A stretch of DNA of 19,093 bases, taken from positions 1-19,093 of the forward strand of contig CALXJL010000017.1 in assembly GCA_944388615.1 (NCBI GenBank). The letters are read 5' to 3'. The stretch comes from an uncultured Clostridia bacterium. Its GTDB lineage: Bacteria > Bacillota > Clostridia > TANB77 > CAG-508. Below the pieces are notes generated by a model. That model worked only from the letters and a program-made list of their open reading frames with translations. It searched no databases and was not told where the DNA came from. Shown here in pieces: positions 1 to 5,546 of the stretch. Position numbers and translations under genes: made by a program. The first letter of the stretch is position 1. Each line of letters opens with the position of its first letter.

Positions 1-451
1 AACAACACATATAATCTGTTGCAAATAATTTACTAAGTGGTCTTAATAATTGCTTTAACAGATTTTTTTTCCATTCTTTTTTATTAGTTGTACTATGACT
101 ATGTGCAATTCTTACTGGTATCTTGACCTTTTTTGCAGCTCTTAATGAGAATACAGATAGTGCATTTATATGTGAATGCACTATTTTATACTCTCCGTTT
201 TTTAAGACTCTTTTCAATTCTCTTTGATATTTCATTATTTTTTGATATGGTGGAATTAATATTACTTTTCCTCCTAATTCTTCTATTTCTTCATATGGAA
301 TATTAGTAGAATCCTCATCACATATAAAATCAAATTGTATCTTATCCCTATCAATATTCCTATAATAATTCATTAATACTGTTTCTACTCCACCACCAAG
401 CCATTTTCCTACAATTTGTGCTATTCTTATTTGATTATTTTTTTCCACCAA
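1..451 (-). CDS. Glycosyltransferase family 4, N-terminal part (runs off the left edge)
   Basis: About 150 codons are open from a start near 451 or 448 to the window edge. The N-terminus reads IRIAQIVGKWLGGGVETVLMNYYRN, followed by IVHSHINALSVFSLRAAKK and IPVRIAHSHST. This is the usual first half of the acceptor-binding Rossmann domain of GT4 (GT-B fold) enzymes of capsule and exopolysaccharide clusters, of the EpsF/CapM type. The donor-binding half lies outside the window, so the sugar specificity cannot be judged. The ribosome binding site AAGGAG is at 465-460. TTG at 451-449 has 8-base spacing and the in-frame GTG at 448-446 has 11, so I prefer TTG with low certainty. It lies downstream of the sugar transferase in the same direction, and presumably adds a later sugar to the lipid-linked repeat unit. 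An intrinsic terminator sits immediately before its ribosome binding site (see 466-499). Confidence 0.85.
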   Translation of the reverse strand, partial: MVEKNNQIRIAQIVGKWLGGGVETVLMNYYRNIDRDKIQFDFICDEDSTNIPYEEIEELGGKVILIPPYQKIMKYQRELKRVLKNGEYKIVHSHINALSVFSLRAAKKVKIPVRIAHSHSTTNKKEWKKNLLKQLLRPLSKLFATDYMCC

Positions 452-465
452 ATTCACTTCTCCTT

Positions 466-499
466 AAAAAAAAAACATCGCTCTATACAATACGATGTT
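466..499 (-). terminator. Intrinsic terminator, probably an attenuator, abutting a ribosome binding site
   Basis: On the minus strand a perfect 7-bp stem, AACATCG (499-493) with CGATGTT (480-474), closes a 12-base loop and runs into ten U residues (475-466). The U run touches the AAGGAG of the downstream glycosyltransferase. There is no room for a promoter between them, so downstream transcription must read through. The stem is short and only moderately GC-rich, so termination may be partial. Confidence 0.75.
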
Positions 500-528
500 C
501 CGATAATCAGAATATCTACTATTGTATA
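484..528 (-). promoter_or_regulatory. Candidate antiterminator arm pairing with the terminator loop
   Basis: TATACAATA (minus strand, 528-520) is perfectly complementary over 9 bases to TATTGTATA (492-484), which forms most of the loop of the terminator hairpin. The longer-range stem would enclose the left arm of the terminator. It therefore either competes with the terminator or forms a pseudoknot with it. I saw no convincing promoter between the sugar transferase stop and this element. Function is inferred from pairing geometry only. Confidence 0.4.
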
Positions 529-587
529 CTTTATAATATATGGAAAGGGTTTTTAAATATTTAATCCTTTGTCTTTCTCTTATCTTG

Positions 588-1349
588 TTATTTTGCTCCG
601 TCTCTCATTAACACTACAGCTATCGTTTTAAATATACATTTAATATCTAATAGTAAACTACAATTTTGAGCATAATAATATTCTAACTCTAATCTTTCTT
701 CATACGTTGTAGAAGATCGACCATTACATCCCCACCAACCTGTAATTCCAGGTTTTACACTTTCATATATTTCGTGATTACCTTTATGTTCATCTAATTC
801 CCCTTCAATTAATGGCCTTGGACCGATAAGTGATAATTCTCCTTTTAAAATTGATATAAATTGTGGAAATTCATCTAACGATGTCTTTCTTAATATTTTA
901 CCAATTTTGGTAATTCTTGGATCATTCTCAAATTTTTGGTATTTTTTCCATTCTTCTCTATATTTTTCGTCTTTTAGCATTTCTTTTAATACTTCTTGTG
1001 CATTGGGACACATTGTTCTTAACTTATATATATATATTTTTTTTTTTTTTTTTCCTATTCGCTTTTGTTTAAATAGAATAGGTGTATGTTCTCCTTGTAT
1101 TATATATGCTATTTTTACAACTGCCATTATTGGTAATAAAAGCACTGTTCCTACTAATCCAGCACATATATCTATTGATCTTTTTACAAATTTATATATT
1201 CCTATGTTTGTATTATATCTTATTATTTGTATGGCTCTATAGACTTTTGTTACTTTTTTTAGTGATTTTATTTTTCCTTTTACCATTGATTTAGACATTG
1301 TTGTTTGTGTAGTTATTGTTTCATTAATTCCTGTCATTACTCTTTCCAT
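588..1349 (-). CDS. Initiating sugar transferase (polyprenyl-phosphate sugar-1-phosphate transferase, WbaP/CpsE type)
   Basis: This membrane enzyme moves a sugar-1-phosphate from a nucleotide sugar to undecaprenyl phosphate, the first step of repeat-unit synthesis. The 253 residues hold a short N-terminal region, one membrane segment (about 60-82) preceded by the typical KRSIDI motif, KQKRIG..YKLRTM (95-113), RKTSLDEFPQ (154-163, with the conserved Asp-Glu pair), LIGPRPL (174-180) and KPGITGWW (199-206). The long N-terminal membrane half of full-length WbaP is absent, as in the short catalytic forms. Start: ATG with GGGGGAG a few bases upstream. It has its own promoter at 1495-1523, separate from cpsCDB. 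Residues 100-104 are five lysines coded inside a 17-base A run next to a TA repeat, a likely slippage site; the frame is intact here. The sugar transferred cannot be told from sequence. Confidence 0.93.
   Translation of the reverse strand: MERVMTGINETITTQTTMSKSMVKGKIKSLKKVTKVYRAIQIIRYNTNIGIYKFVKRSIDICAGLVGTVLLLPIMAVVKIAYIIQGEHTPILFKQKRIGKKKKKIYIYKLRTMCPNAQEVLKEMLKDEKYREEWKKYQKFENDPRITKIGKILRKTSLDEFPQFISILKGELSLIGPRPLIEGELDEHKGNHEIYESVKPGITGWWGCNGRSSTTYEERLELEYYYAQNCSLLLDIKCIFKTIAVVLMRDGAK
1025..1053 (-). repeat. Homopolymer A17 and (TA)6 tract inside the sugar transferase gene
   Basis: On the plus strand six TA units (1025-1036) run straight into 17 T residues (1037-1053). On the coding strand this reads A17 then (TA)6, coding Gly-Lys5-Ile-Tyr-Ile-Tyr between the RIG and KLRTM motifs of the enzyme. 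The spacing between those motifs looks like that of family members, so the present length is the in-frame one. Confidence 0.95.
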
Positions 1350-1388
1350 AGAGACTCCCCCATTTTTTTCAATTTTACATCCTAAAAT

Positions 1389-1407
1389 ATGCCATTTTTT
1401 ATGACAT
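1389..1407 (-). promoter_or_regulatory. Small leader hairpin before the sugar transferase
   Basis: ATGTCAT and ATGGCAT on the minus strand can form a 7-bp stem with one G-U pair and a 5-base loop, ending about 40 bases before the start codon. No U run follows, so it is not a terminator. It may be chance in AT-rich sequence. Confidence 0.3.
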
Positions 1408-1430
1408 TTTTTCTTTTGAATCCTTTCTAT

Positions 1431-1458
1431 TTATTAGAATATCTCTATTTTCTAATAA
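1431..1458 (-). promoter_or_regulatory. Perfect 9-bp inverted repeat in the sugar transferase leader
   Basis: TTATTAGAA (1431-1439) and TTCTAATAA (1450-1458) are perfect inverted arms with a 10-base spacer, about 30-60 bases after the predicted transcription start. It could be an RNA hairpin or a protein-binding site. No T run follows, so it is not a simple terminator. The motif AGAATATCT across its edge recurs at 509-517 in the second leader of the cluster. Confidence 0.45.
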
Positions 1459-1494
1459 TTTCTTTTTTTTCTCTCATTTCAATCTTTTCGATTT

Positions 1495-1523
1495 ATTAAA
1501 CTATATTTTTTTATCATTGTCAA
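1495..1523 (-). promoter_or_regulatory. Sigma-A type promoter for the sugar transferase
   Basis: The -35 is TTGACA (1523-1518, consensus), the spacer is exactly 17 bases, and the -10 is TTTAAT (1500-1495, one mismatch). The transcript would start near 1488 and carry a leader of about 140 bases before the ATG at 1349. The rest of 1350-1624 shows only AT-rich sequence and the leader hairpins. I found no terminator after cpsB, so this promoter probably adds to read-through from upstream. Confidence 0.8.
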
Positions 1524-1624
1524 TTATTTTTTTAGTTTTTTATCATTTTTCGACAGTTTAATTTATTTTATTTTTATTAAATTTTCGCTAAATAATTTTT
1601 TATTGTTACTCCTACTTTATCCTC

Positions 1625-2329
1625 TTATTCCAAAATCCTTCTTGGACTTATTTGGGTAATTTCTTTTATTTCTTCTTCACTAATATATTTTCTTAATTTT
1701 TTAAGAATTATAGGCATTTTCTCATATACATGACCTCTTCTATGTACATCTGAGCCCATCATATCAATCATACTATTTTTCAAAAAATATATTATGGCTT
1801 TTTGGGCATTTACTCCATATTGACCTATTATGCTTCCATAATTACACTGTACCATTGCTCCTGCTCTAATAATTGTTTCTAATTCTTTATAATTTTCTTG
1901 GACATATGAATATCTTTCTGGATGTGCTACTATTGGTACAAAACCTCTCTGCCTTAGTCTAGATATAATGGTATTTGCAGTAAAACTTTTAACATTCATT
2001 GGTAATTCAAATAACACAAATCTGCTATATGCTAATGATGCTACTTGCCTATTTAAAAGTAGATTTTCAATATTATCACACATATATATTTCATTTCCAT
2101 GATGTATATCTATATATAGCCCCTGTTTTCTGGCTTCATATCTTAAAGTCTCTATCTTTTCTTTTATTAGGTTTAATGTATTATCATAATATCCTTCTAT
2201 ATAATGTGGTGTAAGAATCACATCTGTAAAACCTGCTTTTTGCGCAGCTTTCAAACCATGTATAGATTCATTTAAACTCTGTGCACCATCATCTACTTCA
2301 TTTAATAAATGACAATGTATATCTACCAT
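1625..2329 (-). CDS. cpsB: CpsB/YwqE-type PHP-domain protein-tyrosine phosphatase
   Basis: Metal-dependent phosphatase that removes phosphate from the tyrosine residues of the capsule kinase CpsD and so tunes polysaccharide synthesis. At 234 residues it is near the usual family length. The PHP metal ligands are all visible: DIHCH (His5, His7), TPHY (His42), GNE (Glu80), AHPERY (His136) and GSDVH (Asp194, His196). Start: ATG after AGGAGAGG. It lies 12 bases downstream of cpsD and clearly belongs to its operon. The order cpsC-cpsD-cpsB differs from the streptococcal cpsA-B-C-D order. That phosphotyrosine is its substrate here is inferred from the family and the neighbours. Confidence 0.93.
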   Translation of the reverse strand: MVDIHCHLLNEVDDGAQSLNESIHGLKAAQKAGFTDVILTPHYIEGYYDNTLNLIKEKIETLRYEARKQGLYIDIHHGNEIYMCDNIENLLLNRQVASLAYSRFVLFELPMNVKSFTANTIISRLRQRGFVPIVAHPERYSYVQENYKELETIIRAGAMVQCNYGSIIGQYGVNAQKAIIYFLKNSMIDMMGSDVHRRGHVYEKMPIILKKLRKYISEEEIKEITQISPRRILE

Positions 2330-2341
2330 TTTCCTCTCCTA

Positions 2342-3355
2342 TTATTTTTGTTCTAAATATTCTGATAATTTTTTCAATACCATGGCTATTTCTGCATCAG
2401 TAGCCACTTTGTCAGATTTCTTTTCTTCTTTACTTTCAGAATCTTTTACTTTTTTACTCTTTACTGTTTCAGTTTGTTTTTTCTGTTCTTGTTCTTTTTC
2501 CTTCTCTTTTTCTTTTCCTTCTTTTTCAACATTTTCTAGTTTTTGCTTTACTTGTTCTATTTCATTATCTTTTATTGGCTTGTCCACTACTGGTTTACTA
2601 TTTTTATTTGATGCAAATAAGTTATCAAATATATTCTTTAATTTATTTCTTTTAGAAGAATAAGTTTCTATTGATGTTTCATAATAATAACCTCTTCCAT
2701 ATGCTTTTTTATTCATAGGAATTTTATTTACAATTACTCCAGTAATATTTCCACCTACATTTTCAATATTTTTCTTAATTTCTTTCAAATTATCTATTTT
2801 TGTTTTTTTGCTAGAAGTAACTAATAATGTTCCCCCTACAAACCTAGATAAAATCATTGCATCAGTAACCATCATACTGGGTGTAGAATCGAAAATTACA
2901 ATATCTGCCATTTCTTCTAATGTTTTTATTAAATCCACCATTTTTGTATTTGTTAATAATTCAGATGGATTTGGTGGTACTGTTCCTGCTGAGAATAAGT
3001 ATAAATTATCTACTAGTGTTTTTTGTAAATATTGAGCTACATTATCTATAGAATTTTCTAATGTAAATATTAAATAATTTGATAATCCATTTGTATTTGA
3101 TACTTCAAATATTTCGTGTTGTCTTCCTTTTCTCATATCTGCATCTACTAATATTACTTTTTTACCTGTTTGTGCAAATGATGTAGCTAAATTTGCAGCT
3201 ATCCAGCTTTTCCCCTCTCCTGGCTCTGTACTTGTAATTAAAATAGATTTTCTATTTCTACTTATGTTCATATATTGCACATTAGTTCTTAATGTTTTAA
3301 ATATTTCAGAAACAGTTGATTTAGGTGATGAATATGTTACTAATTCGTTCCTCAT
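2342..3355 (-). CDS. cpsD: CpsD-type tyrosine-protein kinase (BY-kinase) with long charged tail
   Basis: Cytoplasmic autophosphorylating kinase that works with the membrane adaptor CpsC to control chain length and export of surface polysaccharide. P-loop features: TEPGEGKS (Walker A, 43-50), LVDADMR (A', 69-75), GTVPPNPSELL (124-134, typical of the family) and IVIFDSTPS (Walker B, 152-160). A tyrosine group follows at 219-232 (Tyr219, 223, 224, 225, 232), the likely autophosphorylation cluster. The usual protein ends soon after such a cluster. Here about 100 more residues follow, mostly Lys, Glu and Gln (about 262-325), ending in a predicted helix, SEYLEQK. The coding strand of that tail includes a 36-base pure purine run (2527-2492). 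Start: ATG overlapping the cpsC stop by one base (TAATG), with GGAGGAG inside cpsC, which suggests translational coupling. Confidence 0.93.
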   Translation of the reverse strand: MRNELVTYSSPKSTVSEIFKTLRTNVQYMNISRNRKSILITSTEPGEGKSWIAANLATSFAQTGKKVILVDADMRKGRQHEIFEVSNTNGLSNYLIFTLENSIDNVAQYLQKTLVDNLYLFSAGTVPPNPSELLTNTKMVDLIKTLEEMADIVIFDSTPSMMVTDAMILSRFVGGTLLVTSSKKTKIDNLKEIKKNIENVGGNITGVIVNKIPMNKKAYGRGYYYETSIETYSSKRNKLKNIFDNLFASNKNSKPVVDKPIKDNEIEQVKQKLENVEKEGKEKEKEKEQEQKKQTETVKSKKVKDSESKEEKKSDKVATDAEIAMVLKKLSEYLEQK

Positions 3356-4077
3356 TAAATAACTCCTCCTTTTACTTCTTTATCTTCTTTTATTTCTGGT
3401 ATTGAAGCAAGTACTGTTACATTAATCTCTCTTTCTACATCATCTGCTGTTTTTATTGTATTATCAAATAAATTATATATTAATACATATGTTATTGCTA
3501 TTATTATTCCTACTATGGCAAATATTACAATGTCCCTTACATGGCTTATATTATATGGTTCTGTTGCAGTTTCTGCCACATCTATAATATGTACATTTTT
3601 TATGTTATAAATATCCATTACTTTTCTTGAAAATACTTCTGCTATTTTATTTGCTATATTTTTAGCTGTTTCTGGATTTTCATTTATTACTGCTATTTCT
3701 ATTAATTCTGTATCTTCTATAGATGTTACTGTTATATTGTTTCTTAGTGAATCTTCATTTTCTTGTAAGTTTAATGATTGTATAACTTCTCTTAATATGT
3801 TCTTACTTTTTATTAATTCACTATATGTAGGTACTAATTTTTGATTTAATGTTATATCTGTTTGTGTTATTTCTGATACTTCACCATCTTCATAACTTGG
3901 TTTCTCTGTACTTTCTACTTGTGCTAATAATAAAGATGTATATGACCTATATTCTGGTTTTACAAATTTGTATGTATAAATAAATCCCATTATTATAAAT
4001 ATTAATGCCATTAATATTATTTGTATTTTTTTGTTCCAAAACATATAAAATAATTGTTTTAAATCTATTTCTTCCAT
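3355..4077 (-). CDS. cpsC: CpsC/Wzz-type polysaccharide chain-length regulator and kinase adaptor
   Basis: Membrane protein that activates CpsD and shapes polymer length. In Firmicutes the Wzz part and the kinase are separate proteins, as here. The 240 residues show a first membrane segment at about 18-36, an outside Wzz-like domain with EYRSYTSLLLAQ (42-53), a second membrane segment at about 182-203 preceded by a short proline element, and a cytoplasmic end (DNTIKTADDVEREINVTVLASIPEIK) that normally meets the kinase. The start at ATG 4077 is forced because an in-frame TAG lies four codons upstream. Its strong ribosome binding site GGAGAG is about 30 bases away, with a hairpin between (see 4086-4115). 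First gene of the cluster, expressed from the promoter at 4156-4184. Confidence 0.93.
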   Translation of the reverse strand: MEEIDLKQLFYMFWNKKIQIILMALIFIIMGFIYTYKFVKPEYRSYTSLLLAQVESTEKPSYEDGEVSEITQTDITLNQKLVPTYSELIKSKNILREVIQSLNLQENEDSLRNNITVTSIEDTELIEIAVINENPETAKNIANKIAEVFSRKVMDIYNIKNVHIIDVAETATEPYNISHVRDIVIFAIVGIIIAITYVLIYNLFDNTIKTADDVEREINVTVLASIPEIKEDKEVKGGVI

Positions 4078-4085
4078 ATTCTTTC

Positions 4086-4115
4086 GCTAATTTATTTGAT
4101 TAGCTACTCTCCTTT
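4086..4115 (-). promoter_or_regulatory. Hairpin between ribosome binding site and start codon of cpsC
   Basis: The leader reads AAAGGAGAG (4115-4107), then GCTAAT (4104-4099) and ATTAGC (4091-4086) as a perfect 6-bp stem with a 7-base loop, then GAAAGAAT and the ATG at 4077. The good binding site is too far from the ATG in linear sequence. Folding the hairpin would leave about 11 unpaired bases between them. The only purine run next to the ATG is the weak GAAAG. Confidence 0.55.
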
Positions 4116-4155
4116 CTTTTTTAGTTACATAATGTGTGTAAATAATGTCCTAAAT

Positions 4156-4184
4156 ATAATACTATAAGTTTACATATTTTTCAA
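4156..4184 (-). promoter_or_regulatory. Sigma-A type promoter for cpsCDB
   Basis: The -35 is TTGAAA (4184-4179), the spacer 17 bases, and the -10 TATTAT (4161-4156), each box one mismatch from consensus. Transcription would start near 4149, giving a leader of about 72 bases. It is divergent from the sortase-locus promoter at 4266-4294; about 80 AT-rich bases lie between the two. Confidence 0.78.
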
Positions 4185-4250
4185 TACTTTTATGTAAATT
4201 TCACCAGTTTTTTACAAATTTTTTCTATAAAACTTTGTAAAAATTCAAAT

Positions 4251-4272
4251 AATTCAAAAAATCACTTGAATT
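4251..4272 (+). promoter_or_regulatory. Inverted repeat over the -35 box of the sortase locus, possible operator
   Basis: AATTCAA (4251-4257) and TTGAATT (4266-4272) form a perfect 7-bp inverted repeat with an 8-base spacer. The right arm contains the -35 TTGAAT. A further ATTCAA copy lies at 4243-4248. The position suits a repressor site, but such words are common at this base composition. Confidence 0.35.
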
Positions 4273-4294
4273 TTCAATCTTTACGTGTTAAAAT
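4266..4294 (+). promoter_or_regulatory. Extended -10 promoter for the sortase locus
   Basis: The -35 is TTGAAT (4266-4271), the spacer 17 bases, and the -10 TAAAAT (4289-4294), preceded by TG one base before the box (4286-4287). The start would be near 4301, about 30 bases before the ATG at 4330. Confidence 0.7.
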
Positions 4295-4329
4295 CAGTTA
4301 GAATTAAAAAAACGAAAGGAAGGATTTAC

Positions 4330-4920
4330 ATGAAAAATATGAAAAAATTAGCAATTACAGCTGTTTTACTAGTGGTATTAACTCTTATATCATCTAATGT
4401 ATATGCAACTACAGCTACTGAATTAAAAGATTATATTTGTAATCCACAAGGAATTGCTGGAACAATTTTAGTTATAACAGATGCAGATAGAACTAAAGTA
4501 GAAAGATTTTTCTCAGAAAACACAATTACAGATGAGCAAGCAGGTCAAATAAAAAGTATAATAGATAAGGGGATAGCACTTATGACTGAAGATGGTGCTA
4601 CAACACCAAAAGAATTAAGTTCATATGCTAAAAAAGAACAATTATTAAATTATGCTAAAGAAGCTGCTGCAATAGTTGGTTTTACAGTTACTTACGATGT
4701 TGCTGAAGGTAGATTAGATATTTACAAAGATGGTGCTTTATACGAATCTTTAAATTGGGGAGTTTCTCTAGATGGCTCTAGTACTTCAGGAGCTTTAGTA
4801 CAAACAGGTAATACTAATTATATTTATTTAGTAATTGTTGGTGCAATATTAATTGCCACTATTGCATTATTCGTATCTAATAAGGAAATTAAAAAATATG
4901 AAAAAGCAAAACAATGCTAA
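4330..4920 (+). CDS. Secreted, wall-anchored protein with LVQTG sorting signal, probable substrate of the adjacent sortase
   Basis: I do not recognise the 196-residue protein as a named family. It has a clear signal peptide: a lysine-rich start, a hydrophobic core at about 7-21, and a likely cut after VYA (24-26). It ends in a complete cell-wall sorting signal: LVQTG at 156-160, a hydrophobic stretch at about 163-182, and a basic end (KEIKKYEKAK). The mature part (about 27-155) is mostly helical-looking and rich in Asp, Glu, Ala and Lys, with one cysteine (CNPQG) near its start. Start: ATG at 4330, which follows AAAGGAAGGA by five bases; an in-frame GTG at 4285 lies over the promoter and is rejected. 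The sortase start codon lies inside its 3' end, so the two are co-translated. LVQTG departs from the classic LPXTG by Val for Pro. Confidence 0.8.
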   Translation: MKNMKKLAITAVLLVVLTLISSNVYATTATELKDYICNPQGIAGTILVITDADRTKVERFFSENTITDEQAGQIKSIIDKGIALMTEDGATTPKELSSYAKKEQLLNYAKEAAAIVGFTVTYDVAEGRLDIYKDGALYESLNWGVSLDGSSTSGALVQTGNTNYIYLVIVGAILIATIALFVSNKEIKKYEKAKQC

Positions 4921-5539
4921 AATTAAAAAATGGTATATGATCAAAGCAATTATTATTAATTTAATAATTGCTTTTGTTATAACATTAATAATTTTATTTA
5001 CTGTATCTACAATATTTGGAAATAAAGTATCTTTGGCAATAGATTTAGTCAATATGGTTTCTGTTAATGCAGATACAAAAATAATTTCAGAAATCAAATT
5101 TGATGAAATTAACAATACTTTAGAAACATATCCTGAATATGGTAGTAGATATGCTAATATAAAAATAGATTCTTTAAATATAGATTTACCTTTATATTAT
5201 GGTGATAAATTATCTATTTTAAAAAATGGGATAGGTCAATCTAGTGGTGGTTATTTTCCTGGTGAAAATGGCTCTATTATTTGTATGGGGCATAATACTA
5301 AATCTTTTCTTTACGCTTTACCCCAAATAAAAAAAGATGCAATTATTGAAATTAATGCTTCATATGGTAATTTTTCTTATAAAGTTTACGATACCAAAAT
5401 TGTAAATATGTATAATACAGATAAATTACCTATACAAAAAAATGAAGAAATTTTAATGCTTTATACTTGTTACCCAGTTACAGGTATTGGCCATAAAACA
5501 GATAGGTTTGTTGTATATGCAAAACGTGTATTTAATTAG
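4898..5539 (+). CDS. Class D-like sortase
   Basis: Membrane-bound transpeptidase that cuts a sorting signal between Thr and Gly and links the protein to peptidoglycan. The 213 residues hold one N-terminal membrane anchor (about 17-40) and a beta-barrel catalytic domain with His132 (CMGHN), Cys191 (MLYTCYP) and Arg203 (KTDRFVVYA). The TCYP..GIG....RFVVYA layout resembles class D sortases. Start: ATG at 4898, with AAGGAAA ten bases before it, inside the end of the preceding gene (overlap 23 bases); a start at 4853 would add 15 unsupported residues. The adjacent LVQTG protein is the obvious substrate. The VPPTGE protein at the right end of the window may be another. Class assignment is by motif memory, not by a search. 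Confidence 0.88.
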   Translation: MKKQNNAKIKKWYMIKAIIINLIIAFVITLIILFTVSTIFGNKVSLAIDLVNMVSVNADTKIISEIKFDEINNTLETYPEYGSRYANIKIDSLNIDLPLYYGDKLSILKNGIGQSSGGYFPGENGSIICMGHNTKSFLYALPQIKKDAIIEINASYGNFSYKVYDTKIVNMYNTDKLPIQKNEEILMLYTCYPVTGIGHKTDRFVVYAKRVFN

Positions 5540-5546
5540 AAAGTTG

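Noticed and set aside
4125..4141. TTACA/TGTAA inverted repeat in the cpsC leader
   Set aside because: Five-base arms at this base composition are expected by chance, and no second copy was noticed.
4285..4287. GTG as start of the LVQTG protein
   Set aside because: It falls on the TG of the predicted extended -10 and has no binding site; ATG 4330 has AAAGGAAGGA and yields a clean signal peptide.
4853..4855. ATG giving a 15-residue longer sortase
   Set aside because: The extension lies inside the sorting-signal membrane segment of the preceding gene and has no binding site; ATG 4898 gives a normal sortase N-terminus.
5487..5489. ATG giving a 20-residue longer third gene in the sortase locus
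   Set aside because: It would overlap the coding sequence of the catalytic arginine of the sortase by over 50 bases without a clear binding site. It cannot be fully excluded because the GTG/TTG alternative also has a weak site.
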